64,000 bases of DNA, taken from Allohahella sp002354735. GTDB lineage: Bacteria; Pseudomonadota; Gammaproteobacteria; Pseudomonadales; Oleiphilaceae. Under the pieces are notes generated by a model, which did no database searches, was not told the origin of the DNA, and worked only from the letters and a program-made list of their open reading frames with translations. The stretch lies in contig NZ_CP172312.1 in the NCBI RefSeq assembly GCF_047946665.1, forward strand, positions 186,001-250,000. The letters are read 5' to 3'. A program made the translations under genes and the position numbers. Positions 1 through 8,108 of this stretch are shown here, piece after piece; position 1 is the first letter of the stretch, and each line of letters opens with the position of its first letter.

Positions 1-488
1 TACGTGATTCGAAGAAGCTGAGCGCGAAGAACCGAGTTCTGCTCTGCAGTGAGATTCGCACCACGGCTATAGGATTCGCCATTGGGGAAGCCGATATTGA
101 GGAGATAGACCGGATCAATATTCTTCATGCCAGTATGCTGGCCATGGAGCGCGCATTAGCAGCCTTGCCTCAAGATCTGTTGATCCGTCTCGAGCACGCC
201 TTTGTTGACGGCAACCGACTGCCAAATCTGTCTATACCAGCGACGGCAGTCGTTGGCGGAGACGACAGTATTCAATCGATCGGGGCAGCCTCGATACTAG
301 CTAAAGTGCACAGGGACGATCAGATGTGTAAGGCTGCCGTAGAGTACCCGCAGTATGGCTTTGAGCGGCATATGGGGTATCCCACAGCACAGCACCTGGA
401 TGCGCTGAAACAGCATGGCATCTGCCCCTTGCATCGACGATCCTTTGCGCCCATCAGGAAGCTGCTTCAGGTTGCCGCAGTGGCTTGA
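1..488 (+). CDS. rnhB: Ribonuclease HII, 5' end missing
   Basis: C-terminal part of RNase HII, which cuts the RNA strand of RNA-DNA hybrids and removes misincorporated ribonucleotides from DNA. The frame is open from the first bases of the window and reads RDSKKLSAKNR near the edge, followed by EIDRINILHASMLAMERA and, further on, SIGAASILAKVHRD; these are characteristic RNase HII blocks, including the conserved DSKKL and the ASILAKV(x)RD motif with its catalytic Asp. The first in-frame ATG, at 135, lies inside conserved sequence and is not the start. About 160 residues are visible. The N-terminal DExG motif lies upstream of the window. The gene ends 5 bases before the stop of the convergent acuI. 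Confidence 0.95.
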   Translation, partial: RDSKKLSAKNRVLLCSEIRTTAIGFAIGEADIEEIDRINILHASMLAMERALAALPQDLLIRLEHAFVDGNRLPNLSIPATAVVGGDDSIQSIGAASILAKVHRDDQMCKAAVEYPQYGFERHMGYPTAQHLDALKQHGICPLHRRSFAPIRKLLQVAAVA

Positions 489-493
489 GGCAC

Positions 494-1480
494 TTACGCC
501 TTATTCACATCCACTACCAGACGGCCGCGGATTTCTCCGTTCAGCAGACGCGCCGCGTCATTGATTGCCTTGTCGAGCGTGGTGATGCTCGTCACCGACT
601 TCAGTAAATCAGGCTTCCATTCGGTAGCAAGCGCTGCCCAGGCTTTTTCACGAATCGGCGCGGGGCACTGGACGCTGTCGATACCAATCAGCTTGACGCC
701 CCTCAAGATGAAAGGTGCGACAGATGCTGGAAAGTCCATGCCCTGGGCAAGGCCGCAACAGGTCACGGTGCCTAGATATTTCGTTGAGGCGCACACGTTG
801 GCGAGGGTGTGACTGCCGGCGACATCAACCGCGCCAGCCCACCGCTCGCGTGCGAGTGGGCGACCTTTCTCGGAGAACTCTGAGCGATCCATGACCTCAC
901 TTGCGCCGAGCGAACGAAGATAGTCGGCCTCCTGCATGCGCCCGGTCAGTGCAACAACGCGATAGCCACGATTGGCCAGCAGAAAAACGGCCACACTGCC
1001 AACCCCGCCGGATGCGCCAGTGACGACGATTTCGCCATCCTCAGGTTTGACACCCTGTGCCTCGAGTGCCTGAACGCAAAGCATTGCGGTATAGCCAGCT
1101 GTACCACATGCCATGGCGTCAAAAGTGCTCAAGGCCTCGGGCAACGAGACAAGCCAGTCCGCCTTCACACGCGCCTTTTGGGACAGACCACCCCAGTGAG
1201 ACTCGCCCACACCCCAGCCGTTCAGAATGACCTTGTCACCTGCTTTGAAGCGGGAGGAGTTGCTTGCAGTCACAGTGCCGGCAAAGTCGATACCGGCCAC
1301 CATTGGGAAATTCCTGACCACAGGCGCTTTGCCTGTAATGGCCAGCGCATCCTTGTAGTTCAGAGTGGAATAGTCGATGTCTACGCTAACTTCGCCATCC
1401 GGCAAATCAGCCTCGTCGACTGACTCGACAGCGGCGGCGCTTGTATCGTTATTCTTGTTGATGACTATGGCTCTGAACAT
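494..1480 (-). CDS. acuI: Acrylyl-CoA reductase-type MDR oxidoreductase (AcuI/YhdH)
   Basis: Zinc-independent medium-chain dehydrogenase/reductase of 328 residues, about the length of E. coli AcuI/YhdH, and alike throughout (SSLNYKDALAITGK-type N-terminus, NFPMVAGIDFAGTV, TGASGGVGSVAV nucleotide-binding loop, DSVQCP near the C-terminus). The family uses NADPH to reduce acryloyl-CoA to propionyl-CoA, which detoxifies acrylate in organisms that degrade DMSP or 3-hydroxypropionate. I chose the ATG at 1480 because AGAGGA sits just upstream and the E. coli protein starts at the same point; the frame runs 18 codons further into the fdxA end. It follows fdxA by 11 bases, so the two are probably cotranscribed. 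The substrate in this organism is inferred. Confidence 0.92.
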   Translation of the reverse strand: MFRAIVINKNNDTSAAAVESVDEADLPDGEVSVDIDYSTLNYKDALAITGKAPVVRNFPMVAGIDFAGTVTASNSSRFKAGDKVILNGWGVGESHWGGLSQKARVKADWLVSLPEALSTFDAMACGTAGYTAMLCVQALEAQGVKPEDGEIVVTGASGGVGSVAVFLLANRGYRVVALTGRMQEADYLRSLGASEVMDRSEFSEKGRPLARERWAGAVDVAGSHTLANVCASTKYLGTVTCCGLAQGMDFPASVAPFILRGVKLIGIDSVQCPAPIREKAWAALATEWKPDLLKSVTSITTLDKAINDAARLLNGEIRGRLVVDVNKA

Positions 1481-1491
1481 GTGTGTGTCCT

Positions 1492-1815
1492 CTAACGTTC
1501 CAGTAGTGGCGTCTTGTTTGGCTTGCCGTCCCATTCTTCAGCATCTGGCAGCGGATCTTTCTTCTCGGTGATGTTGTCCCACTTCGAAGCCAGCTCGGCG
1601 TTTATCTCGATAAACTCCTTCTGATCATCCGGCAGTTCATCTTCAGAGAAGATGGCATTGGCGGGGCACTCTGGCTCACACAATGCGCAGTCGATGCACT
1701 CGTCGGGATCGATGACAAGGAAGTTCGGACCTTCATAAAAACAGTCTACTGGGCAGACTTCAACGCAATCGGTATATTTACATTTGATGCAGTTTTCGGT
1801 CACTACAAATGTCAT
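1492..1815 (-). CDS. fdxA: Seven-iron ferredoxin (3Fe-4S/4Fe-4S)
   Basis: Ferredoxin of 107 residues, a soluble low-potential electron carrier. The N-terminal half has the cysteine pattern of FdxA: CIKCKYTDCVEVCPVDCF and then CIDCALCEPECP, giving one 3Fe-4S and one 4Fe-4S cluster. The C-terminal tail (EEWDGKPNKTPLLER) is also typical of the proteobacterial family. It lies between mutS and acuI on the same strand, 49 bases after mutS. The mutS-fdxA pairing is conserved in Pseudomonas and relatives. The electron partner is unknown. Confidence 0.96.
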   Translation of the reverse strand: MTFVVTENCIKCKYTDCVEVCPVDCFYEGPNFLVIDPDECIDCALCEPECPANAIFSEDELPDDQKEFIEINAELASKWDNITEKKDPLPDAEEWDGKPNKTPLLER

Positions 1816-1864
1816 TGGCAGATCCCTCAGTCAAGAGACGTAAGTTGTTAAAGTTAAGATGCGG

Positions 1865-4669
1865 CTATTGTAGATGATTTGAACGCTCAAGGCAGTCGCT
1901 CTTGAGGTTTTTCATGGTGTAGAGCAAGGCCAGCGCTTCTTTCGGCGATAGTTCATCAGGATCTGTGGCGTCCAGCAGTGCCTCAAGTTCGGCCAGTCGG
2001 GGATCGGCCGGAGCTGATGGCTCCAAACGGTCGCGCCCTATCTCGGCAGATGCTGAGCCGCTACTGCCGGTGGCCGGGAAGAGTTCGTGCTGCCATACGT
2101 CCGCACCGCCACTCGCATCATGACGACCCTGTTCCTCGAGGGCTTTCAGCCGGGTTCTCGCAAATGCGAGAACGGCGGGTGGTACGCCGGCGAGCTTTGC
2201 GACCTGAATACCGTAGCTTCGACTAGCCGGACCCTCGAGCACCTTATGTTGAAATACGATGTCTTCCCGGTACTCAACGGCAGCCAGATGCAGGTTATGA
2301 ATGCCCTTATGCGCTGCATCCAGTTTGGTGAGCTCGAAATAGTGGGTGGCGAATAAGGTGAGGCAGCCCACCTTGTCGTGGAGGTGTTCAATTACCGCCC
2401 AGGCCAACGCCAGGCCATCGTAGGTGCTGGTACCGCGACCGATTTCATCGAGCAGCACAAGACTTTGACTGGTCGCGGTGTTGAGAATATTGGCGGTTTC
2501 AGTCATTTCAACCATGAAGGTCGATCGACCTGACGCGGTATCGTCTGAAGCGCCCATGCGGGTGAAGATGCGGTCTATCGGCCCAAGTACAGCAGCACGC
2601 GCTGGGACGAAACAGCCGCAGCATGCGAGCAGGACAACCAGCGCCGTCTGACGCATGAAGGTTGACTTACCCCCCATGTTCGGCCCGGTAATGATGCACA
2701 TCGAGCGCTCGGAATCGAGCTTGATGCCGTTAGGCACGAATGCCTCGGACGACACCGCCTCAACAACCAGATGCCTGCCCGCATCGATGCAGATTTGCTG
2801 CGTCTCGGTGAACTCGGGTCGAACCAGGTTCAGCTGGTGCGCGCGCTCGGCGAAGCAGGCCAGCACATCGATCATGGCAATCGCAGCAGCACATGACTGT
2901 AACTGTTGCAGTTGGGTGGCGATATCCGCAATCAGCGCTTCGTACAGCATCTTTTCGCGACTGAGCGCCTTGCTCTTCGCGCCAAGCGCTTTGTCTTCAA
3001 ACAGCTTGAGCTCGGGCGTGATGAAGCGTTCGGTGTTCTTCAGGGTCTGACGGCGAACATAATCAGCTGGAGCCTGGTCGGCTTGCGATCGGCTCATTTC
3101 AATGTAATACCCGTGAACACGGTTATAGCCGACCTTGAGGCTGGAAAGCTTCGTTCTCTCCCGCTCGCGGGTCTCGATGGCCAGGAGCTGGTCACTGGCA
3201 TTGTTGCCGAGGGCACGCAGTTCGGCTAGCTCTTCATCGAAGCTGTCACGAAGCACACCGCCATCGCGAATGACAACCGGCGGGTTGTCCTCAATCGCCG
3301 CTTCGAGCACTGCGCATAGCTCTGGCAGTGGTTGTGCGGCCCGCATCAGGCCGTTCAGCAGAGAGGGCATTTCACCTTCATCTGCGGTATTCCAATGCAG
3401 CGTGCTGTGAAGGGCAGGAATCCTGCCCAATGCATCACGCAGGCGTACGAGGTCCCTCGGGCGGGCGGATCCGAGCGCGATCCGTGTCAGGACCCGCTCC
3501 ATGTCCCCGATGCCTTTGAGTACTTCACGCACGTCTTCAAAACGCTGTCGCACCAACAAAGCTGCCACCGCATCATGGCGCTCTCCGATAGCTACAGGAT
3601 CACGCAAAGGCCGGTTCAGAAGCCGCTTCAGTAATCTGGCGCCCATCACGCCCGAGGTCGTGTCGAGTGCCCAGCACAGGGAGTGGCGGAATTCGCCACT
3701 GCTTGTCTGGTCTATCTCAAGATTTCGTCGCGTAGCAGCATCGATGAGAATGGCGTCATCGTGGCGCTCGGTTACCAGTGTGCAGATATGTGGCAGGGCA
3801 TTCTGCTGGGTCTCCCTAACGTAGTGAAGTAGCGCCCCAGCTGCCGAGATGGCCGCAGGTTTGTCACTGCAGCCATACCCGTCCAGATGCAGAACGCCCA
3901 GTTGTTCGCAAAGCATTCGTTCGCAGGTCGTCTCATCGAAGTGCCATTCGGGTAGTTTCCGCACAGTGGTCCGGAGTATTTGCTGGCGCAGCAGACTGCC
4001 GCCCGCTTCAGCGAGGGCACCACTTTCGTTGAGCAGAAGTTCCGATGGCCGCAATCGGCCGAGCTCATCAGCCACAGCCACGAGTGAGTCGACTTCCTGC
4101 AGACTGAAACGGGCAGTGCTCACGTCCAGCATCGCAATGCCATAGATCAGACTTCTTTCACTGCCAGAAGCTTTCGCTGCGGGCCGGGCGTGAACCGAGA
4201 CAATGATGTTGTCGCTGCGCTCATCGAGAAAAGCATCGTCCGTCAGGGTGCCAGGCGTCACGGTGCGCGCAACCTTCCGCTCAACAGGACCTTTCCCTTC
4301 GCCTGGCTGGCCTACCTGCTCACAGATGACTACGCTGTGCCCGAGTTTCACAAGCTTTGCGAGGTAAGCTTCGGCAGCGTGATAGGGGACGCCAGCCATA
4401 GGAATGGGCTTGCCAGCCGACTGTCCGCGATGCGTCAGGGTAATGTCCAGGATGGCCGAGACCTGTAGAGCATCGTCGAAAAACAGCTCGTAGAAATCAC
4501 CCATCCGGTAAAACAGGAACTGATCGGGGTGCTCTGCTTTTATACGCAGAAACTGCTGCATCATCGGGGTATGCTGCGATAGTGCCGCTGCATGTGCTGT
4601 GGGGTTCGAAGCGCTGATCGATGAGCCATCTGACTCGCGGTGAGAGGCTGTCTGAGTGGTCGTTGTCAT
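1865..4669 (-). CDS. mutS: DNA mismatch repair protein MutS
   Basis: ATPase that recognises mismatches and starts methyl-directed mismatch repair with MutL. About 934 residues, longer than E. coli MutS (853), mostly because of a low-complexity N-terminal extension of about 35 residues. The mismatch-reading domain begins at MMQQFLRIKAEHPDQFLFYR and holds the F-x-E motif as DFYELF. The ATPase core has the Walker A loop GPNMGGKST, then STFMVEMTE and DEIGRGTST. I chose the ATG that gives MTTTTQ; the same frame has another ATG at 4750, which would add 27 residues without clear homology. The divergent pncC starts about 108 bases away, so both promoters lie in a short shared region. Confidence 0.96.
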   Translation of the reverse strand: MTTTTQTASHRESDGSSISASNPTAHAAALSQHTPMMQQFLRIKAEHPDQFLFYRMGDFYELFFDDALQVSAILDITLTHRGQSAGKPIPMAGVPYHAAEAYLAKLVKLGHSVVICEQVGQPGEGKGPVERKVARTVTPGTLTDDAFLDERSDNIIVSVHARPAAKASGSERSLIYGIAMLDVSTARFSLQEVDSLVAVADELGRLRPSELLLNESGALAEAGGSLLRQQILRTTVRKLPEWHFDETTCERMLCEQLGVLHLDGYGCSDKPAAISAAGALLHYVRETQQNALPHICTLVTERHDDAILIDAATRRNLEIDQTSSGEFRHSLCWALDTTSGVMGARLLKRLLNRPLRDPVAIGERHDAVAALLVRQRFEDVREVLKGIGDMERVLTRIALGSARPRDLVRLRDALGRIPALHSTLHWNTADEGEMPSLLNGLMRAAQPLPELCAVLEAAIEDNPPVVIRDGGVLRDSFDEELAELRALGNNASDQLLAIETRERERTKLSSLKVGYNRVHGYYIEMSRSQADQAPADYVRRQTLKNTERFITPELKLFEDKALGAKSKALSREKMLYEALIADIATQLQQLQSCAAAIAMIDVLACFAERAHQLNLVRPEFTETQQICIDAGRHLVVEAVSSEAFVPNGIKLDSERSMCIITGPNMGGKSTFMRQTALVVLLACCGCFVPARAAVLGPIDRIFTRMGASDDTASGRSTFMVEMTETANILNTATSQSLVLLDEIGRGTSTYDGLALAWAVIEHLHDKVGCLTLFATHYFELTKLDAAHKGIHNLHLAAVEYREDIVFQHKVLEGPASRSYGIQVAKLAGVPPAVLAFARTRLKALEEQGRHDASGGADVWQHELFPATGSSGSASAEIGRDRLEPSAPADPRLAELEALLDATDPDELSPKEALALLYTMKNLKSDCLERSNHLQ

Positions 4670-4776
4670 TGATTTCCGGGATAAAGCTGAGCGATTTTTG
4701 ACCGGCGTTGGTGCCGAAGGCAGAATGTCCAAGAGTGGCAGATGCGCCACTGAACTTCTCTGAAGGACTGCATATT

Positions 4777-5304
4777 ATGGAGAACGAATCTTATGATGCT
4801 GCCCAGCGGCTCAGTATAAAGCTTCCCGAACTTGAGTTACTAGCGTCGATCGGCACCATGTTGCAAAAGCTGCAATGGCAAGTGACTGTCGCGGAGTCGT
4901 GCACTGCAGGTGGTATCGGCTATGCATTGACAAGCGTGGCTGGCAGCTCCGCCTGGTTCGAGCAGGGTTTCATCGTGTACAGCAACTCCGCGAAGACCGC
5001 TATGCTCGATGTTGCGCCGCAGCTGCTGAGAGATAACGGAGCAGTGAGTGAGCCTGTCGCTGCCGCCATGGCGGAGGGTGCCGCACGACGCGCGGGCGCG
5101 GAAGTGGCGCTATCGGTGAGTGGTATCGCAGGACCTGGTGGCGGAACAGCAGAGAAGCCAGTTGGAACGGTCTGCTTCGGGTGGTGCCTGCCCAAGGGAA
5201 CCGTGACCGAACGCCAGGTCTTCAGCGGCGACCGGTCAGCTGTGCGCGAACAGACCATTGTGTACAGCCTGGCAAAGTTGCACAGACTGCTGCAGAATTT
5301 ATAG
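4777..5304 (+). CDS. pncC: Nicotinamide-nucleotide amidohydrolase PncC (CinA C-terminal domain)
   Basis: Stand-alone CinA C-terminal domain of 175 residues. Members of this size deamidate nicotinamide mononucleotide to nicotinate mononucleotide in NAD recycling. The family signature is clear: VAESCTAGGIGYALTSVAGSS near residues 40-60, GSSAWFEQGFIVYSN, and SGIAGPGGGTAEKPVGTV. The N-terminal CinA nucleotide-binding domain is absent, as in E. coli PncC. The start at 4777 has TGAAGGA just upstream; the frame is open to an ATG at 4708, but that extension lies in the mutS leader. It precedes recA with 231 bases between, and the cinA-recA neighbourhood is conserved in gammaproteobacteria. Confidence 0.93.
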   Translation: MENESYDAAQRLSIKLPELELLASIGTMLQKLQWQVTVAESCTAGGIGYALTSVAGSSAWFEQGFIVYSNSAKTAMLDVAPQLLRDNGAVSEPVAAAMAEGAARRAGAEVALSVSGIAGPGGGTAEKPVGTVCFGWCLPKGTVTERQVFSGDRSAVREQTIVYSLAKLHRLLQNL

Positions 5305-5392
5305 GCAGTACAGCAACAGGACACGAAGGCCTGAATTATCGGCAAATCAATTCGGGCAGGCTTGCGTGGCTGAATTGTCCTGTGACATACTG

Positions 5393-5408
5393 CTGTTGTT
5401 TTATACAG
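5393..5408 (+). promoter_or_regulatory. LexA (SOS) box upstream of recA
   Basis: The 16 bases CTGTTGTTTTATACAG fit the proteobacterial LexA consensus CTG-N10-CAG, including the extended CTGT...ACAG ends. The flanks TA...TA resemble the E. coli recA operator TACTGTATGAGCATACAGTA. It lies about 128 bases before the recA start. LexA would repress recA here until it is cleaved after DNA damage. The exact -35 and -10 boxes are not clear to me. Confidence 0.85.
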
Positions 5409-5535
5409 TATTGCTCTGGCGACATACTGCATGGACGCAGAATGGTCGGCGTACCGGCTGGCTACTGTCTGGCCAATAGAGGGCACTGAACCCCCGCTGT
5501 TGGCTAACCTCAATTAAACAAAGGTGAAATCAAGA

Positions 5536-6573
5536 ATGGATGATAATCGCAAGAAGGCGCTTACCGCAGCGCTGAGTCAGATCGAACGACAGTATGGTAA
5601 AGGCGCGGTCATGCGCATGGGTGAAAAGCCCAGGGAGGCTATGCCTTCAGTCTCTACCGGCTCTCTCGGACTCGATATTGCACTCGGTATAGGCGGGCTG
5701 CCTTATGGACGTATAGTCGAAATCTACGGTCCGGAAAGTTCCGGTAAGACGACGCTAACGCTCCAGGTGATTGCGGAGGCGCAGAAAAAAGGGAAGACCT
5801 GCGCCTTTATCGATGCCGAACACGCGCTCGACCCGGTGTATGCGGAGAAGCTTGGCGTTAATATTGATGATCTGCTGGTCTCGCAGCCGGATACCGGCGA
5901 GCAAGCACTTGAGATCGCCGATATGCTGGTGCGATCTGGTGCGGTCGACGTCATCGTCATCGACTCCGTCGCAGCACTCACTCCCAAGGCCGAGATCGAA
6001 GGCGAGATGGGCGATTCACACGTGGGCCTGCAAGCTCGACTGATGTCTCAGGCACTCAGAAAGCTGACCGGTAACGTCAAGCAGGCCAATGTTCTGATGG
6101 TATTCATCAACCAGATCAGAATGAAGATTGGTGTCATGTTCGGTTCGCCTGAAACCACTACCGGTGGTAACGCCTTGAAGTTTTATGCCTCAGTTCGACT
6201 GGATATTCGTCGCATCGGTGCAGTGAAGGAAGGCGACGAGGTTGTCGGTAATGAAACCCGTGTGAAGGTTGTCAAGAACAAGGTCAGTCCGCCGTTCCGT
6301 CAGACTGAGTTCCAGATTCTCTACGGTCGTGGCATCTATCGCACAGGTGAGGTAGTAGACCTTGGTGTGAAGGAAGGCTTGGTCGACAAAGCTGGTGCTT
6401 GGTATAGCTATAACGGTGACAAGATTGGTCAGGGCAAGGCCAATGCGGCCAAGTTCCTTGAGGAAAACCCTGAAATGCTGGCCGAAATCGAAGGCAAGAT
6501 TCGGGACAAGCTCCTCCCCAAGCCTACAGGTCCAAAAGCAGTGCCTGAAGCCGAAGCCGAAGCCGCTGTCTGA
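5536..6573 (+). CDS. recA: Recombinase A
   Basis: RecA, the ATP-dependent strand-exchange protein and LexA coprotease, 345 residues, normal length. Walker A is GPESSGKT at residues 65-72; other blocks are FIDAEHALDPVYA, the Walker B strand VIVIDSVAAL, and loop L2 around FINQIRMKIGVMFGSPETTTGGNALKFYASVRLD. The C-terminal tail is acidic (EAEAEA), as is usual. The start at 5536 (MDDNRKKAL) has AAGGTGA 8 bases upstream and matches other RecA proteins; an ATG four codons earlier (5524) has no such site. A LexA box lies upstream. recX, which often follows recA, is not here: moaE follows after 11 bases. Confidence 0.98.
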   Translation: MDDNRKKALTAALSQIERQYGKGAVMRMGEKPREAMPSVSTGSLGLDIALGIGGLPYGRIVEIYGPESSGKTTLTLQVIAEAQKKGKTCAFIDAEHALDPVYAEKLGVNIDDLLVSQPDTGEQALEIADMLVRSGAVDVIVIDSVAALTPKAEIEGEMGDSHVGLQARLMSQALRKLTGNVKQANVLMVFINQIRMKIGVMFGSPETTTGGNALKFYASVRLDIRRIGAVKEGDEVVGNETRVKVVKNKVSPPFRQTEFQILYGRGIYRTGEVVDLGVKEGLVDKAGAWYSYNGDKIGQGKANAAKFLEENPEMLAEIEGKIRDKLLPKPTGPKAVPEAEAEAAV

Positions 6574-6584
6574 TGAGGTAGTCC

Positions 6585-7061
6585 GTGCATATCCACGTAG
6601 AGGTTGGTCCTGCACCCATTGATAGCGCTACCTCGGGCTCGTCCTTCAGGGCGGGTTTGAAGCGGGACTCAGCCTCTCTCGGTGCGATATGCAGCTTCGA
6701 AGGTCTGGTGCGGGATTATGGTGACGGCAGTGATGTTGTGGCCCTCGATCTGGAGCACTATCCCGGGATGACGGAGCGCTCGCTCCGTCAGATAGCTGGA
6801 ACCGCAGCCGACCGTTGGCCACTGCTGGCCATTTCAATTCTTCATCGTGTTGGAAGAATCGAGCTTGGTGAGGTGGTGGTCATAGTCTCTGTAGCCTCGT
6901 CTCATCGCCAAGCGGCATTCGACGCCTGTGCTTACATCATGGATCTACTCAAGACCGAGGCGCCGTTCTGGAAGAAGGAAATTGGCACCCGTGGCGAGCG
7001 TTGGGTGGCATCCAAGGAAAGTGACGATCTTGCCGCCAAGCGTTGGGCTCCGACCAAGTAG
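6585..7061 (+). CDS. moaE: Molybdopterin synthase catalytic subunit
   Basis: MoaE, 158 residues, joins with thiocarboxylated MoaD to insert the dithiolene sulfurs into precursor Z during molybdenum cofactor synthesis. Visible family blocks: GAICSFEGLVRD near residue 35, LEHYPGMTE near 58, ILHRVGRIELGEVVVIVSVAS near 85-105, and the active-site lysine region KTEAPFWKKE near 125. The start is a GTG at 6585, which fits MoaE N-termini (MHIHVEV). It begins 11 bases after the recA stop, so it may share recA transcripts. moaD and other moa genes are not in the window, and recA-moaE is not a usual pairing. Confidence 0.93.
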   Translation: MHIHVEVGPAPIDSATSGSSFRAGLKRDSASLGAICSFEGLVRDYGDGSDVVALDLEHYPGMTERSLRQIAGTAADRWPLLAISILHRVGRIELGEVVVIVSVASSHRQAAFDACAYIMDLLKTEAPFWKKEIGTRGERWVASKESDDLAAKRWAPTK

Positions 7062-7080
7062 CCTGGTCTAGTCTGACCCG

Positions 7081-7503
7081 CTAGCTTTCAGCCTTGGTGG
7101 TCTGCTGATTACTTTCACTAAAGATGCGTTCGATTCGCGCAAGAGCGTTATCGACGGCGCGATCATAGTTCTTTTCCGAAGCCCAGCAGTCGAACGTAAT
7201 GCCTACACGCGTGACACCGGGCGTCGTGACGGCCTCACCATCAACATTCGCGACTCTGCCAGTAATCGCTTTTTCGTTGACGTACTTTGCTGTGAAGCTA
7301 AAGCTGAGACGATCGCCGACCTTCAGTTTCCCGGGGAATCCTATTGCCATACCGTAACGATTGAAGTCAAAACAGTCGACTTCGCGAGCCTGCTTGGTGA
7401 ATCCGAAAAACCCTTTCGGAGCAGCAATAACCCTGAGTTCGTCTGTATCGTGACGTCGTTTGATGCGTCGTTCGAGCTGCTGCCTGAAATTGAATTCGTG
7501 CAT
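7081..7503 (-). CDS. PilZ-like c-di-GMP-binding domain protein (putative)
   Basis: Small soluble protein of 140 residues with a PilZ-like pattern: an N-terminal basic stretch RRIKRRHD (in place of the RxxxR motif), then DFNRYGMAI at about residues 49-57, resembling the D/N-x-S-x-x-G motif, followed by alternating beta-strand sequence (LKVGDRLSFSF, ITGRVANVDGE, TRVGITF). PilZ domains bind cyclic di-GMP and control motility or surface behaviour. The match is by eye and the second motif has Asn in place of Ser, so binding is uncertain. The ATG at 7503 was chosen; the frame runs 43 codons further upstream through low-quality sequence. It is convergent with moaE, with 19 bases between. Confidence 0.6.
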   Translation of the reverse strand: MHEFNFRQQLERRIKRRHDTDELRVIAAPKGFFGFTKQAREVDCFDFNRYGMAIGFPGKLKVGDRLSFSFTAKYVNEKAITGRVANVDGEAVTTPGVTRVGITFDCWASEKNYDRAVDNALARIERIFSESNQQTTKAES

Positions 7504-7603
7504 TATGTAAGTTTGAAGCCGCCCCAGCGTCTGCCTTGAAGATGGATGGAGTTTACAAAAAAATACAAAGGAATGCGAAGGTTCCCGACTGGCTGCGTGC
7601 AAT

Positions 7604-7897
7604 TTATACAGTGACGTCAATTTTCGCGCCACGGCGATCGTTCAGGCGCTCAGGACGACCATAGCGAGCGTCGAGTAGTTCCGGGCGCCGCCGGTCAACC
7701 TTTCGCCGTCGCTCTTTGCCTTCATAACGCCTTGTATTGAAGCGACGTTCAGGTCGCCGGCGGCGTTCCTCTTCGGCAGGCTCATTGGTGTCGACAGGTA
7801 TTACTTCCTGTGGCTGTTTGATTCGGTTCGATCTGTAGGCGTCTGGTGTCGGCGCCGGCGCCGCAGAGGGCTTGTTACGTGAGTCGATTGGAAACAT
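7604..7897 (-). CDS. Arginine-rich small protein of unknown function
   Basis: 97 residues, starting MFPIDSRNKPS. The first 45 residues are rich in Pro and Ala with scattered charge; the second half is extremely basic with repeated RR pairs (EERRRRPERRFNTRRYEGKE, then RRRKVDRRR). No enzyme motif, signal peptide or membrane segment is visible; it looks largely disordered. A plausible role is nucleic-acid or polyanion binding, but that is only a guess from charge. The ATG at 7897 follows a GAGGG-type site (revcomp of CCCTC at 7904-7908). It is on the same strand as the PilZ-like gene, 100 bases upstream of it, and divergent from the Lon-like gene. Confidence 0.65.
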   Translation of the reverse strand: MFPIDSRNKPSAAPAPTPDAYRSNRIKQPQEVIPVDTNEPAEEERRRRPERRFNTRRYEGKERRRKVDRRRPELLDARYGRPERLNDRRGAKIDVTV

Positions 7898-8108
7898 GTC
7901 TACCCTCCATTGCTTGATATGTGTATGCAGTCGCTGCTGTTGTTCAGCACAGACGATGGTCTTCTAATTCATATATCGGCGGGAAAACAGAATACTTTAG
8001 CGGTGCCTGGTTGTGGCTCCGTCTGATGGCTGCTATTTTCCTCTCAATCCAACAGGCCCCTGCCCAGCCTGCCTCTACGCTCTCATTCTGGCGGTACATC
8101 TGATAGCT

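Noticed and set aside
4920..5513. 197-residue minus-strand frame over pncC and the recA leader
   Set aside because: It lies opposite a clear gene and covers the LexA box; the composition is that of an antisense shadow.
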